A stretch of DNA of 64,000 nucleotides from DATARH01 sp036489765. Its GTDB lineage: Bacteria; Pseudomonadota; Alphaproteobacteria; ATCC43930; CGMCC-115725. Every line of letters starts with the position of its first letter. Position 1 is the stretch's first letter. A program made the translations under genes and the position numbers. The notes below the pieces were generated by a model. That model made no database searches, had not been told where the DNA came from, and was given only the letters and a program-made list of their open reading frames with translations. The stretch spans positions 1 to 64,000 of the forward strand of contig DASXFE010000128.1 of NCBI GenBank assembly GCA_036489765.1. The letters run 5' to 3'. This document shows positions 25,567-34,835 of the stretch, one piece after another.

Positions 25567-26931
25567 CTACTGGGCGGCAGCGTCGGACCGCCGATCGGGA
25601 CTGGCGGCAGCGTAGCGGCTCACCGGGCGTTTGAGCCCCAGGTTCTCGCGCAGCGTCTTGCCCTCATATTCGGCACGAAACAGGCCGCGGCGCTGCAATT
25701 CGGGAACGACCAGCGCCACGAAGTCTTCGCAGCCGCCCGGCAGATGCGTCGGCGTAATGTTGAAGCCGTCGCAGGCACCGTTCTCGAACCATTCCTGCAT
25801 GGCGTCGGCGATATCGGAAGGCGTGCCGATCCGCGCCGAGCCGGTGATCCCGGTACGGAGATACAATTCGCGAATAGAAGGTTTCTCCCGTCTCACGCGC
25901 TCGCGGAGTTGCGCGCTGATGCTGCGGATATCCAGCTTGCCGACCGCATCGTCGGGCACCGGACCGTCGAGCGGATGGTCCGAAAGATCGCCAAAGGTGC
26001 TGTAGAGCGCACCAAGCCCGACCAGCGGATCGACCAGCTCCTGCAACTCATCGAACTTGCCCTGAGCTTCCGCGCGCGTGCCTCCCACAACCGGGCAGAA
26101 CGCCGGCATGATCTTCAGGTCGTCCGGCTCGCGGCCGTATTTCGCCATCCGCCCCTTTACGTCGGCGTAGTAGGCGCGCGCGGCATCGAGCGAGCCGTTG
26201 ATCGCGTAGATGACATCGGCCGTCGCCGCGCCCAGCTCCCGGCCTTGCTCGGAAGCGCCGGCCTGTACGATCACCGGGTGGCCCTGCGGCATGCGCGCGA
26301 CACTCAACGGTCCCCGCACCTTGAAGAACCGCCCGTGATGATCGAGCACATGCATTTTTGCTTCGTCGAAATAACGGCCGCCGGCCTGGTCGAGCAACAG
26401 CGCACCGTCATCCCAACCGTCCCACAGGCCCTTGACCACATCGACGAATTCGGCCGAGCGCGCGTAACGCGTGTCGTAGTCGAGCGTTGTTTCCAGCCCG
26501 AAATTTTGGGCCTCGTGCTCGGACCATGACGCGACGACGTTCCAGCCGGCGCGCCCCTTGCTGATCAGGTCCAGCGTGGCAAAGCGGCGCGCCAGATTGT
26601 ACGGCTCGTTGTAGGTGGCGGATGCCGTCGCCACCAGACCGATATGGTTCGTGACCATGGCCAACGCCGGCAGCAGCATTGTCGGCTCGAGCTCGACCAT
26701 GTCACGCCCGGTGCGGGCCAGTGCGCCGGGCGGATTGTCGCCCTGACGAATGCCGGCGCCGTCGGCGAAGAAAACCATGTCGAGCTTGCCGCGCTCGGCG
26801 ATCTGGGCGCTGCGCACATAGTGCTCGACGTGCAGCGTCGCGTCGGCCGCGACATCCGGATGGCGCCAGGCGGCCTGATGGTAGCCGTGGCCCCGGATCG
26901 ACATGCCGATCCGCATCTTGCGCTGGTTCAT
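25567..26931 (-). CDS. LLM flavin-dependent monooxygenase (NtaA/SnaA/DszA family)
   Basis: The 454-residue product belongs to the FMNH2-dependent monooxygenases that include nitrilotriacetate and dibenzothiophene-sulfone oxygenases. Markers are WRHPDVAADATLHVEHYVRSAQ near the start, then TYNEPYNLARRFATLDLISKGRAGWNVV, NFGLETTLDYDTRY and the C-terminal GTPSDIADAMQEWFENGACDGF. These enzymes depend on a partner flavin reductase, which is not visible here. The gene follows the alpha/beta hydrolase gene on the same strand by 45 bases; they may act in sequence on one substrate. Confidence 0.9.
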   Translation of the reverse strand: MNQRKMRIGMSIRGHGYHQAAWRHPDVAADATLHVEHYVRSAQIAERGKLDMVFFADGAGIRQGDNPPGALARTGRDMVELEPTMLLPALAMVTNHIGLVATASATYNEPYNLARRFATLDLISKGRAGWNVVASWSEHEAQNFGLETTLDYDTRYARSAEFVDVVKGLWDGWDDGALLLDQAGGRYFDEAKMHVLDHHGRFFKVRGPLSVARMPQGHPVIVQAGASEQGRELGAATADVIYAINGSLDAARAYYADVKGRMAKYGREPDDLKIMPAFCPVVGGTRAEAQGKFDELQELVDPLVGLGALYSTFGDLSDHPLDGPVPDDAVGKLDIRSISAQLRERVRREKPSIRELYLRTGITGSARIGTPSDIADAMQEWFENGACDGFNITPTHLPGGCEDFVALVVPELQRRGLFRAEYEGKTLRENLGLKRPVSRYAAASPDRRSDAAAQ

Positions 26932-26976
26932 GGCGGCCTCTTTCCTCTCGCGGCTCGATCGAACCGGTGCACGGTC

Positions 26977-27927
26977 CTATCCGTGCAGGAAACGACGCAG
27001 CGCTTCCCGGGTGTCGTGCTCGGCCTGCTTGGTAACGCGCGCATTCGCTACCCGATAGAAGCCATGATACGCCCGCGGATACAGGTGCAGCTCGACCGGC
27101 ACCCCGGCGCGGCTCAACCGATCGGCATAGATCAGGTTTTCCTCGAGGAAGAGATCGAGACCGCCCACCGAAATGTAGGTTGGCGGCAAGCCCGACACAT
27201 CCGTCGCTCGCGCCGCCGCCGCATAAGGCGAGACGTCGGCGGCCCCCGGCTCTTCGCCGAGGAGAGAACGCCAGCCGAAATGGTTGTTTGCCTGCGTCCA
27301 GACGAACTCGCCGACGTGAGGGTGCAGGTCTCTGCGCGCCGCCGTGCGGTCGTCGATCATCGGATAGATCAGGTGCTGAAAGGCGAATTTTGGCCCCTGC
27401 CGGTCGCGGGCGTAAAGGGCCGCCGCGGCCGCGAACCCGCCACCGCCGCTTTCGCCCTTGATACCGATGCGGTCGGGGTCGAGCCCGAGCCGGCCGGCGT
27501 TCGCATGCAGCCAGGCGAAGACCGAATAGATGTCTTCCACTGGTGCCGGGTGCGGTGATTCCGGCGCGAGGCGATGATCGACGGAATAGATCGCGCATTT
27601 CAGCTCTGACGCGAAAACCCTGTTTTCCGCATCCTTCATTTCCGGCGCGCCCATCACGAACCCGCCGCCATGAATGTGCACGATGGCGGGCAACGGATCG
27701 GTGGACGAAACCGGGCGGTAGGTCAGAACGCGGATCGGCTTTGCGCCAAATGCACTCTCGACATGGATCTCGCCGGCGGCGATGTCGGGCAGGTGTGGTT
27801 TCGGCTCGGCGGCGGCCAGTTCGAGCATATTGGCGCGGCGCTGCATCAATGACGCGGCAGTCAGCGGCGGTAGTGCCTGGGCCAGCGCATCGCGCAATTC
27901 GGGATCGACAAGCTCGATTGTGCTCAT
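26977..27927 (-). CDS. HSL-type alpha/beta hydrolase (esterase)
   Basis: This 316-residue esterase has the HSL-family oxyanion motif HIHGGGFVMG and the nucleophile elbow GESGGGGFAAA (GESGG replaces the usual GDSAG). The acid and histidine are expected near GGLDLFLEENLIYAD and YPRAYHGFYRV. Family members cleave carboxylic esters of small substrates. I chose the ATG at 27927; the open frame continues 42 codons upstream. It is upstream of an LLM monooxygenase gene and diverges from a GMC oxidoreductase gene. Confidence 0.88.
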   Translation of the reverse strand: MSTIELVDPELRDALAQALPPLTAASLMQRRANMLELAAAEPKPHLPDIAAGEIHVESAFGAKPIRVLTYRPVSSTDPLPAIVHIHGGGFVMGAPEMKDAENRVFASELKCAIYSVDHRLAPESPHPAPVEDIYSVFAWLHANAGRLGLDPDRIGIKGESGGGGFAAAAALYARDRQGPKFAFQHLIYPMIDDRTAARRDLHPHVGEFVWTQANNHFGWRSLLGEEPGAADVSPYAAAARATDVSGLPPTYISVGGLDLFLEENLIYADRLSRAGVPVELHLYPRAYHGFYRVANARVTKQAEHDTREALRRFLHG

Positions 27928-28036
27928 GGCGGCGGCCCCGTCGGTTTGTGACCAAGCACAACGATAAGGCAAATAACTGGCGCTGGGGCCAAGAAAGACG
28001 GATAGGACCAGCGGCGGGAAGTTGCGGAGCGGCACA

Positions 28037-29653
28037 ATGGACAGGACCGGCACGACATTCGGCGAATTCGACTACATCGTGCTCGGCGCGGGCAGCGCGG
28101 GCTGCGTGCTCGCCAATCGTCTCAGTGCCGACAGCCGCAACTCGGTCCTGCTGCTCGAGGCGGGCGGCAAGGACAACTACATCTGGATCCACATCCCGGT
28201 CGGCTATCTCTACTGCATGGGCAACCCGCGGACGGACTGGTGCTTCACCACCGAACCGGAGGCCCGGCTTGGCAACAAGCCGATGAATTATCCGCGCGGC
28301 CGGGTGCTCGGCGGGTCTTCCTCGATCAACGGCATGATCTACATGCGCGGCCAAAGCGCCGACTATGACCAGTGGCGCCAGGCCGGCAATGTCGGATGGG
28401 GGTGGGACGATGTGCTGCCCTTTTTCACCAAGTCCGAAGACCATTTCGCCGGCCCCAGCGAGTTCCATGGCTCCGGCGGCGAGCTTCGCGTCGAGCAGCA
28501 GCGCCTGCGTTGGGATCTGCTCGATGCATTCCGCAATGCCGCCGCCGAGGCAGGTATCCCGAGGATCGACGACTTCAATCGAGGCGATAATTTCGGCTCC
28601 TCCTATTTCCAGGTCAATCAACGGAAAGGGAGGCGCTGGAGCGCGGTGAAAGCCTTTTTGCGCCCGGCTCTGAATCGTCCGAACCTGCGGGTCACGACAG
28701 GGGCGCAAATCCATCGCGTCGTGATCGGGGACGGCCGCGCCATTGGCGTCGAGTTCGACATCGCGGGATCTCGTCTCTATGCGACATCACGCGGCGAGGT
28801 AATCGTGTCCGCCGGCTCGATCGGCTCACCGGCCATTCTGGAGCGGTCGGGCATCGGCGACGGCGAGCGGCTGAATGCCGTCGGCATCCGGACGGTACGG
28901 CACCTGCCGGGCGTCGGGGAAAACCTCCAGGACCATCTGCAGATTCGATGCGCCTACAAGATCACTGGCGTGGCCACGCTGAACTCCCGCGCGCGCACGC
29001 GGTTCGGAAAGGCCATGATCGGCCTCGAATATCTACTGGCCCGGTCGGGTCCGATGTCGATGGCACCGAGCCAGCTCGGCATCTTCGCCAAATCCAACCC
29101 GCGCTTCGCGACCGCCAACCTCGAATACCATATCCAGCCCCTCAGCCTGGCGGCATGGGGTGGCAAGCTCGATCCGTTCCCGGCATTTACCGCGAGCGTC
29201 GCGAACCTCCGTCCCGAGAGCCGCGGGGCGGTTCATGTCCGGTCGGCGGACCCGTCGGAGGCGCCGGCCATTCAGCCGAACTACCTGTCCGCGGAAGGCG
29301 ACCGGATCGTCGCGGTCGAGTCGATCCATCTGACGCGCCGTATCGTTGCGCAGCGCGCCCTGGCCCGCTTCAACCCGACCGAGTTCCGGCCGGGGCCCGA
29401 ATTCCAATCGGACGGGGATATCCTCCAGTCGCTCGGCGACGTCTCGAGCCCGATCTTCCATCCGGTCGGCACGGCCGTCATGGGGCGCGGCCCCACCGCC
29501 GTGGTTGATGACCAGTTGCGGGTGCACGGCATCGCAGATTTGCGCGTCGCCGACGCATCGGTCATGCCGACGGTGACATCCGGCAACACCAACGCCCCGA
29601 CGATGATGATAGCCGAGAAAGCCGCCGCCATGGTGCTGGCGGCTCGAGGTTAA
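28037..29653 (+). CDS. GMC-family oxidoreductase
   Basis: The 538-residue FAD-dependent alcohol or choline dehydrogenase-type enzyme begins with the Rossmann motif FDYIVLGAGSAGCVLANRLS. It has GRVLGGSSSINGMIYMRG (GMC signature 1), SAGSIGSPAILERSGIGD (signature 2), and a C-terminal FHPVGTAVMGRGPTAVVD with the catalytic His, followed by ADASVMPTVTSGNTNAPTMMIAEKAA. Length is typical. The ATG at 28037 has GGAG seven bases upstream. The specific alcohol substrate is unknown. Divergent transcription from the esterase suggests a shared catabolic role. Confidence 0.92.
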   Translation: MDRTGTTFGEFDYIVLGAGSAGCVLANRLSADSRNSVLLLEAGGKDNYIWIHIPVGYLYCMGNPRTDWCFTTEPEARLGNKPMNYPRGRVLGGSSSINGMIYMRGQSADYDQWRQAGNVGWGWDDVLPFFTKSEDHFAGPSEFHGSGGELRVEQQRLRWDLLDAFRNAAAEAGIPRIDDFNRGDNFGSSYFQVNQRKGRRWSAVKAFLRPALNRPNLRVTTGAQIHRVVIGDGRAIGVEFDIAGSRLYATSRGEVIVSAGSIGSPAILERSGIGDGERLNAVGIRTVRHLPGVGENLQDHLQIRCAYKITGVATLNSRARTRFGKAMIGLEYLLARSGPMSMAPSQLGIFAKSNPRFATANLEYHIQPLSLAAWGGKLDPFPAFTASVANLRPESRGAVHVRSADPSEAPAIQPNYLSAEGDRIVAVESIHLTRRIVAQRALARFNPTEFRPGPEFQSDGDILQSLGDVSSPIFHPVGTAVMGRGPTAVVDDQLRVHGIADLRVADASVMPTVTSGNTNAPTMMIAEKAAAMVLAARG

Positions 29654-29657
29654 GACG

Positions 29658-31028
29658 TCAGCCGCTGGCGTATTTGACGGAGTCGGGGCGGACGATCTCG
29701 CAGGTGATGCCGCGCCGGTGCAGGGTGGCACAGGCCGAGCGGGCCTCTTTCGACGTGAAGTGCAAAAGCCGAGCGCGATAGACGGCGCTGTGGGTGCGTT
29801 TGGCCGGCGGCAGGATCTGCTGTGGCTTCCCTTCGGCGACGTGGAACCTCGCGGCGTGCTCGATCGCGCGCTGGGCGGCCGCTTCCCCGTGGAAGACGCC
29901 GAGCTGGATCCCCCAGCGCCCGCGCGGCGACGGGGAATCGTCATCGGCGGCAGGCGCCGGAGCGCGCATCGCCGCGGCGGCGAGCTTGCCGATCGCGTTG
30001 GCCCGCGGCGCCGCCGGCTGCCCTTCGTCGCCCGCCGGCTGCGCGGGCTGGGCCGGGGTCGGGGCGGCCGGCGCGGCGGCGGTCATGGCGATGGGTTGCG
30101 GCACGGCCTGTGGCACCGCGGGCGGGGTGCCGGCAACTTCGGCGAAGCCCTTGTCGAGCATCGCGGCCATCGCCGCGTCGCGTGAGCGGAACGTGCGCCC
30201 GCCCATGATCACGCCGATGAGGCGGTGTCCGTTCTGCACCGCCGAGGTCGCGAGGTTGAACCCCGATGCGTTGATGAAACCGGTCTTGATCCCGTCGGCG
30301 CCGGGATACCAGTCGAGCAGGTGATCGTGGCCGACGACCTCCTCGCCGCGGAAGTCGAATTGCTTAACCGAGAAATACCGGTATTCGCGCGGAAATCGCT
30401 GGATCAGCGCCAGCGCCAGCCGGGCGATGTCGCGCGCCGTCGTGCGCTGCTCGGGATCGGGCAGGCCCGAGGCGTTATGATAGAACGTGTGCTGCATGCC
30501 GAGCTGTTGGGCCTTCGCGTTCATCATCTGCGCAAAGGCCGCCTCGCTGCCGCCGCCCAGCCCCTCGGCCAGCACGGTCGCGGCATCGTTCGCCGATTTG
30601 GTCACGATCGCCAGGATCAGGTCGCGCACCGCGACCGTCTCGCCCGGATTGAGGCCGAGCCGCGACGGCGCCCGCGATGCCGCGTAGGCCGACACCGGCA
30701 AACCGCTGTCGAGCCGGAGCCGGCCATCGTTGAGCGCCTCGAAGGTCAGGTACAGCGTCATCATCTTTGTAAGCGAGGCCGGGTAGGTGATCGCATCGGC
30801 ATTGTTCTCGCCGAGCACCTGACCCGTATCGGCATCGAGAACGATCGCCTCGAAGATCACCGACGACGATGCGACAAAGTGATGACGCCGCGCATTCGCC
30901 GCCGGGATCCCCATCATCCCGACCAGCATCACGGCCATCCCGATCGACGCCGCGGCACGACGAAATGCCGCCACGCGCCACGCTGGGAGCGTCCCCGGCC
31001 CCCGCAATTCCGATTCGACGACTCGCAC
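29658..31028 (-). CDS. D-alanyl-D-alanine carboxypeptidase with SPOR-like tail
   Basis: This periplasmic penicillin-binding protein of the DacA/DacF type trims peptidoglycan stem peptides. A signal sequence (AAASIGMAVMLVGMMGIPAANA) precedes the catalytic domain. That domain has the SxxK motif in YPASLTKMMTLYL, SxN in VTKSANDAATVLAE and KTG in GADGIKTGFINASGFN. A long Ala/Pro linker leads to a C-terminal domain (WGIQLGVFHGEAAAQRAIEHA, then SACATLHRRGITCEIVRP) that looks like SPOR, which binds denuded glycan at division sites. GTG at 31028 has GGGGGG just upstream; the frame is open to 31058 with a TTG. Confidence 0.9.
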   Translation of the reverse strand: MRVVESELRGPGTLPAWRVAAFRRAAASIGMAVMLVGMMGIPAANARRHHFVASSSVIFEAIVLDADTGQVLGENNADAITYPASLTKMMTLYLTFEALNDGRLRLDSGLPVSAYAASRAPSRLGLNPGETVAVRDLILAIVTKSANDAATVLAEGLGGGSEAAFAQMMNAKAQQLGMQHTFYHNASGLPDPEQRTTARDIARLALALIQRFPREYRYFSVKQFDFRGEEVVGHDHLLDWYPGADGIKTGFINASGFNLATSAVQNGHRLIGVIMGGRTFRSRDAAMAAMLDKGFAEVAGTPPAVPQAVPQPIAMTAAAPAAPTPAQPAQPAGDEGQPAAPRANAIGKLAAAAMRAPAPAADDDSPSPRGRWGIQLGVFHGEAAAQRAIEHAARFHVAEGKPQQILPPAKRTHSAVYRARLLHFTSKEARSACATLHRRGITCEIVRPDSVKYASG

Positions 31029-31262
31029 GCTACCCCCCCGTACCCCCGACGGACGCAACCCCCCGGTACACGTCCGTCACCGACAGGGTAGAAAAAACCC
31101 GGGGTGCTGTCAAAGCGGACGCGCCACGCCCAGGCCGCCGTGCCCCCCCCCCTGCGGCGCGAGGCCGGCGAGGCGAACGGCGGCAGCGGCTTCGCCGGAT
31201 GGCCGGGATGGCAACGTGCCCTTCCCCCCTGCCGCGACCTCGGTTCCGGCTTTTGCCCGCTT

Positions 31263-31279
31263 ATTGTGCGTTGCACAAT
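31263..31279. promoter_or_regulatory. Palindromic operator in the phasin promoter, PhaR-like
   Basis: ATTGTGC and GCACAAT are perfect arms around GTT, giving the TGC-N3-GCA core reported for the PhaR repressor of PHA genes. A TATAAT box lies at 31296-31301 and the palindrome overlaps the likely -35 region (TTGCAC, 31271-31276, with a long 19-bp spacer). A second TGC-N3-GCA core is at 31321-31329. Confidence 0.55.
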
Positions 31280-31360
31280 TATTGTTGAAACAGGATATAA
31301 TGACCTCTATCTGTCAATTGTGCGGCGCAAGATAAGGCGCCGAATCGAACGAGGGATGCC

Positions 31361-31792
31361 ATGAGCGAATCATCGACGAAACGTCCACCCCATACACCTC
31401 CCGCGGAGCCTTCGCGCCCCGCCGCCGCGGCCGCCGCGGCGGCGCCGGATGCCGTGCCCGCAGCGCTGCCCGCACCCCGCGACCAGCCGGCCTCGGCGCC
31501 GGTGAGGAATCCGGCCGCGCTGCCCGACCCGATCGCCCTCTTCGACGCCTTCGCGCACGGCGCGGAGGCTTATGCCGACGAGATGGCCGGGCTCATGCAG
31601 ACCGGCCTTGCCACCGCGACCGACACGGCCAAGGCGATGCTGGGCGCGAGGACGCTGACCGAAGCCTTTGAGATCAACGCCGGGTTTGTCCGAAAGAGCC
31701 TCGACGCGATGCTGCAGGGGTCGATCCGCCTCACCGGCATCACCGCACGGCTCGCCGCGCAATCTTTGCATCCGCTGATGCCGGCGCGCTAA
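31361..31792 (+). CDS. Phasin family protein
   Basis: The 143-residue product has a Pro/Ala-rich N-terminus (residues 1-55) and a helical phasin domain. The domain is recognisable in ARTLTEAFEINAGFVRKSLDA, preceded by YADEMAGLMQTGLATATDTA. Phasins coat polyhydroxyalkanoate granules and control their size. A strong promoter with a PhaR-like palindrome precedes it. Its stop region overlaps the end of the convergent hydrolase gene by four bases. Confidence 0.85.
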   Translation: MSESSTKRPPHTPPAEPSRPAAAAAAAAPDAVPAALPAPRDQPASAPVRNPAALPDPIALFDAFAHGAEAYADEMAGLMQTGLATATDTAKAMLGARTLTEAFEINAGFVRKSLDAMLQGSIRLTGITARLAAQSLHPLMPAR

Positions 31793-32871
31793 TCGCGTCC
31801 ATCGAGGAAGGTGCGCACATCGCGGGCGATGATCGCCGCCTCGGCCGGCTCGGCATCCTCGCCAAGCCCGCGATGGCCCATGTCTGAAGCGATCTCGACG
31901 TAAGTCGCATGCTTGACGAGATCGCGGATCCGCCGGGTGCCGTTGAGCCCGAGGAGCCGGTCGCTGGCGCTGGCGAGGACCAGCACCGGTGCGCGGATTT
32001 GCTTGAGCGCGGTCGCCATATCGCCCGCGAACGGCGCCGAGACGTCGTGCCCGCGGCAGGCAGCGTAGCGGAACACCAGCGAGTTGGCATCCCAGGCGGC
32101 AAAGGATTTTGCCGTCGCCTCCATCTCGTCGCCGAGCTGCTTCGCCGAAACGCGCTCGAGATAGGGGGCCGAGACGTTCCACGGGTAATAGACCATCCCG
32201 GCGCGGCGCAGCCCCTCCTGCGGGTTGTGCTCGTAGCGCCCGCCTTGCCATTCGGGGTCGAGCGTGACGACGGAGCTCATCACGTCGATGACGAGACGGA
32301 AATTCGCCTCGGCCTTTGGGCTCGGGGCGATCAGCACGACGCTCTGCATCATCGCCGGGTGGTGGATCGCCCATTCGAGCGCGACGAACGAGCCCAACGA
32401 GCGGCCGACGACGGCACGCAGCCGGGTCAGCTTCAGCCCATTCGCAACGAGCGCCTGCTGTGCCTCCATCATGTCGCGGATCGTGTAGCGGGGAAATTCC
32501 TGCCCCGCCGCGTCCGCCGGCGACGACGACCCGCCGCCGCCGATCAGGTCGGCCGTGATGACGAAATACTTGTCGGTGTCGATGGCCTTGCCGGGTCCGA
32601 TCAGCGGCGCCAGCGCGTCGCGGCCGCCGCGCGCCCCCGGCATCGCGACGATCGCGTTGTCGCCGGCCGGCGACAATCTGCCTTGGGTCTCGTAGGCGAT
32701 GCGCAGCTCGGGCAGGACCGAACCGTCCTCGAACTTGAAATCCTGCATCGTGTAGATCGCCGGCTCGCCGCACCATGCCGCGCTGCCGGGCAGGATCAGC
32801 ACCAGCGCCAGGAGCGCGGCGAGCACCGCCGCCCGGTTGGCCGAACGCCGTCTCAGGCCGGATCCCGGCAT
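31789..32871 (-). CDS. Secreted MetX-like alpha/beta hydrolase
   Basis: The 360-residue protein has a signal peptide (VLAALLALVLILPGSAAWCG) and then the homoserine acetyltransferase-like fold: LPELRIAYETQGRLSPAGDN, the nucleophile elbow VVGRSLGSFVALEWA (Ser158), an acid near VLASASDRLLGLN and His in SDMGHRGLGED. True MetX is cytoplasmic, so an exported member is more likely a hydrolase or acyltransferase of unknown substrate. GGGAGGAG precedes the ATG. Much longer reading frames on this strand across the next gene are artefacts of high GC. Confidence 0.82.
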   Translation of the reverse strand: MPGSGLRRRSANRAAVLAALLALVLILPGSAAWCGEPAIYTMQDFKFEDGSVLPELRIAYETQGRLSPAGDNAIVAMPGARGGRDALAPLIGPGKAIDTDKYFVITADLIGGGGSSSPADAAGQEFPRYTIRDMMEAQQALVANGLKLTRLRAVVGRSLGSFVALEWAIHHPAMMQSVVLIAPSPKAEANFRLVIDVMSSVVTLDPEWQGGRYEHNPQEGLRRAGMVYYPWNVSAPYLERVSAKQLGDEMEATAKSFAAWDANSLVFRYAACRGHDVSAPFAGDMATALKQIRAPVLVLASASDRLLGLNGTRRIRDLVKHATYVEIASDMGHRGLGEDAEPAEAAIIARDVRTFLDGRD

Positions 32872-33006
32872 CGCGCGCTCCTCCCACACACCTCTTTGCC
32901 GGCATAATCTCGGGGATCGGCGCACCGCGCCAGCGTGTTGTGTCGGCTTGTCGCGCCGGCGGGATTGGGGGAAAGTCTCGCCCGCGCGTCCGGGGGGTGC
33001 GACCCG

Positions 33007-34641
33007 ATGGACCAAAGCGATTTCCAAGGAGCGTGGCGCATGCTGTTCGACCCGGGCGCGAAAAGGGCGGCCTCGCCGGCCCTCTGGTGCGCGGCGGCGG
33101 CGCTTGCCGGCCTGCTCTGTTGCGGCGGGACCGCGCGGGCGCAGGACGACATCGACAACGAAACGCCGATCGTCGCCGCTCCGGTCCCGGACGCGCCGCC
33201 GGGGGTCAAGAAACATCACCACAAGAGGCGGCCGCGGCCCGACGATGACTATTCGGCGGGGATCGACCCCAACAGCATCGCCACCCCGCCGACGACCCCG
33301 CTGCCCCCGATCGCGCCGGCGCCTCCACCCGGCGTCGCGCCGGTCGCGGCCACGGCGCCGCCGCAAAGCCCGCTCCCGATCGGCCTTCCGCCGGGTCCGG
33401 GGTCGGGGCCGTCGGCGCCGCCGCCTGCCGTTGCGGCGGCGGCGCCACCCGCTCCGGTGATCGTCCCCGCACCGGTCGCTGCGGTCGCGCCACCGCCGGT
33501 CGGCGGCGCAGTCCGCGAGCTCGACAGCGAACCCTGGTCGGCCGCCGTGCTCCTCGGCCGGCTTTGCGACAACACGCTGCGCCACAACGAGGAAGACCGG
33601 CTCGCCGGCCTCGTCAGTTTTACCGTCCGGTCGACGCTCAGCTACGACAAGCGCAAATTCACCGGCGCCGAGATCGACGACCTCGTGCAGGACGGGATCG
33701 ACGCCCTGCTGAGGGATTGCCCGCGCATCGAGGCGACCGACCGCGCCCACCGGCTCGGCCTCGTCATCGAGACGATGCAGGCTCTCGCGCTGCGGCGGAT
33801 CGAGGACCGCAAGCACCCGCGCGCGCAGTACGCCACCGGCGACGGCCCGCCCCTGTCGCCCGCCGAGCGCCGCCTCGTCCGCCGCGCCCAAAAGCCGCTC
33901 GGCACACCCACCGCCGCCGACCTGTCGCAGGAGCTGACCGCGTCCGAGATCGACGGCTGGCTCGACGGGTTGTCGCCGATACAGCGCGCGCTGGCGCTGT
34001 TCCAATACGCCTCCGACGTCACCCCGCAGGAGGAAGAGGCCGCGCTCGGCATCGCACCGACCGTGCTGCGCAAGGACGCGACGGTGGCCAAGGCCAACCT
34101 GATGACCTACTTCCGCCAGGACGAGGAGGCCGCGCCGAACGTCGCGCCGCGCCCGCCGATCGAGTATCGCGAGGCCGGGACCCCGGTCACCAAGCTGCTC
34201 GAGGTCAGCGCCGCCGGCGCGGGACCGTCGGCCCCGCAAGGCGCGGCGATCAGGATCACCGGGATCAGCGCCGACCTCCTCGCCGGCTGGTCGCTGCTGG
34301 CGATCGCCACCGGCCTTCCGCCCGACAGGGGGCTCGACATCACCGCGCCGGTCATGCTGGCCGTCGGCGAGGGCGAGCAGCGGCGCCGCGTGCTCGTCGT
34401 CGCGGCCGCTGAGATGACCCAGCCATATGCCCCGATCCGCCGCTATCTCCTCAAGGCCTATGCCATCGACGGCGACGGCCAGGGCGTCGGCTACCACGAC
34501 GCGCTGCACCTCGTGCCCGGCGGGATCAACAACGCCGAGGCCGAAAGGACGCTGCATCAGCCGGGTCTCGCCCAGATCGAGATCGCCCGCTGCCTCTGGC
34601 ATGACTACGGCACCGGCCCCGACCCCGGGCTGTGCCGGTAA
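33007..34641 (+). CDS. Exported Pro-rich protein of unknown function
   Basis: I do not recognise this 544-residue protein. A hydrophobic segment near residues 20-45 (WCAAAALAGLLCCGGTARAQ) ends like a signal peptide. Residues 50-170 are low-complexity Pro/Ala. The next part is globular and charged (WSAAVLLGRLCDNTLRHNEE, then LVQDGIDALLRDCPRIE). Residues about 320-370 (LSPIQRALALFQYASDVTPQEEEAALGI) faintly recall the helix-turn-helix of sigma-factor region 4, though an exported location argues against that. The C-terminal part looks beta-rich. ATG at 33007 and at 33040 are both possible starts. It diverges from the MetX-like hydrolase. Confidence 0.65.
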   Translation: MDQSDFQGAWRMLFDPGAKRAASPALWCAAAALAGLLCCGGTARAQDDIDNETPIVAAPVPDAPPGVKKHHHKRRPRPDDDYSAGIDPNSIATPPTTPLPPIAPAPPPGVAPVAATAPPQSPLPIGLPPGPGSGPSAPPPAVAAAAPPAPVIVPAPVAAVAPPPVGGAVRELDSEPWSAAVLLGRLCDNTLRHNEEDRLAGLVSFTVRSTLSYDKRKFTGAEIDDLVQDGIDALLRDCPRIEATDRAHRLGLVIETMQALALRRIEDRKHPRAQYATGDGPPLSPAERRLVRRAQKPLGTPTAADLSQELTASEIDGWLDGLSPIQRALALFQYASDVTPQEEEAALGIAPTVLRKDATVAKANLMTYFRQDEEAAPNVAPRPPIEYREAGTPVTKLLEVSAAGAGPSAPQGAAIRITGISADLLAGWSLLAIATGLPPDRGLDITAPVMLAVGEGEQRRRVLVVAAAEMTQPYAPIRRYLLKAYAIDGDGQGVGYHDALHLVPGGINNAEAERTLHQPGLAQIEIARCLWHDYGTGPDPGLCR

Positions 34642-34666
34642 AAGCACCCCTTCCGCACCTCTTTTT

Positions 34667-34700
34667 TCGTCATTCTCCCCCGCCTCTGCGGGGGTGACGA
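34667..34700. repeat. Dispersed palindromic element (terminator-like)
   Basis: CCCCCGC and GCGGGGG enclose CTCT, and outside them TCGTCA pairs with TGACGA. The GTCATTCyCCCGC...GCGGG..TGAC form matches a widespread intergenic palindrome of proteobacteria. It lies 26 bases after the Pro-rich protein gene and may end its transcript. Confidence 0.6.
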
Positions 34701-34835
34701 ACTAAGGAAAGCCATCCCAACGGATGGCGCCGGCGCATTTTCCCTTGCGATCCCGCTTGGCAAGTGCCAAGTTTTACTTGTCGTCAACGCAGCAGGAGGG
34801 TGTGTAAAGAACATGATACCACCTGGGAAGCGTCA

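Noticed and set aside
31789..34647. 952-codon minus-strand open frame
   Set aside because: Only its last 360 codons (from 32871) form a real protein; the rest is antisense to the exported Pro-rich gene and is Arg/Gly-rich, as expected for a GC-driven shadow.
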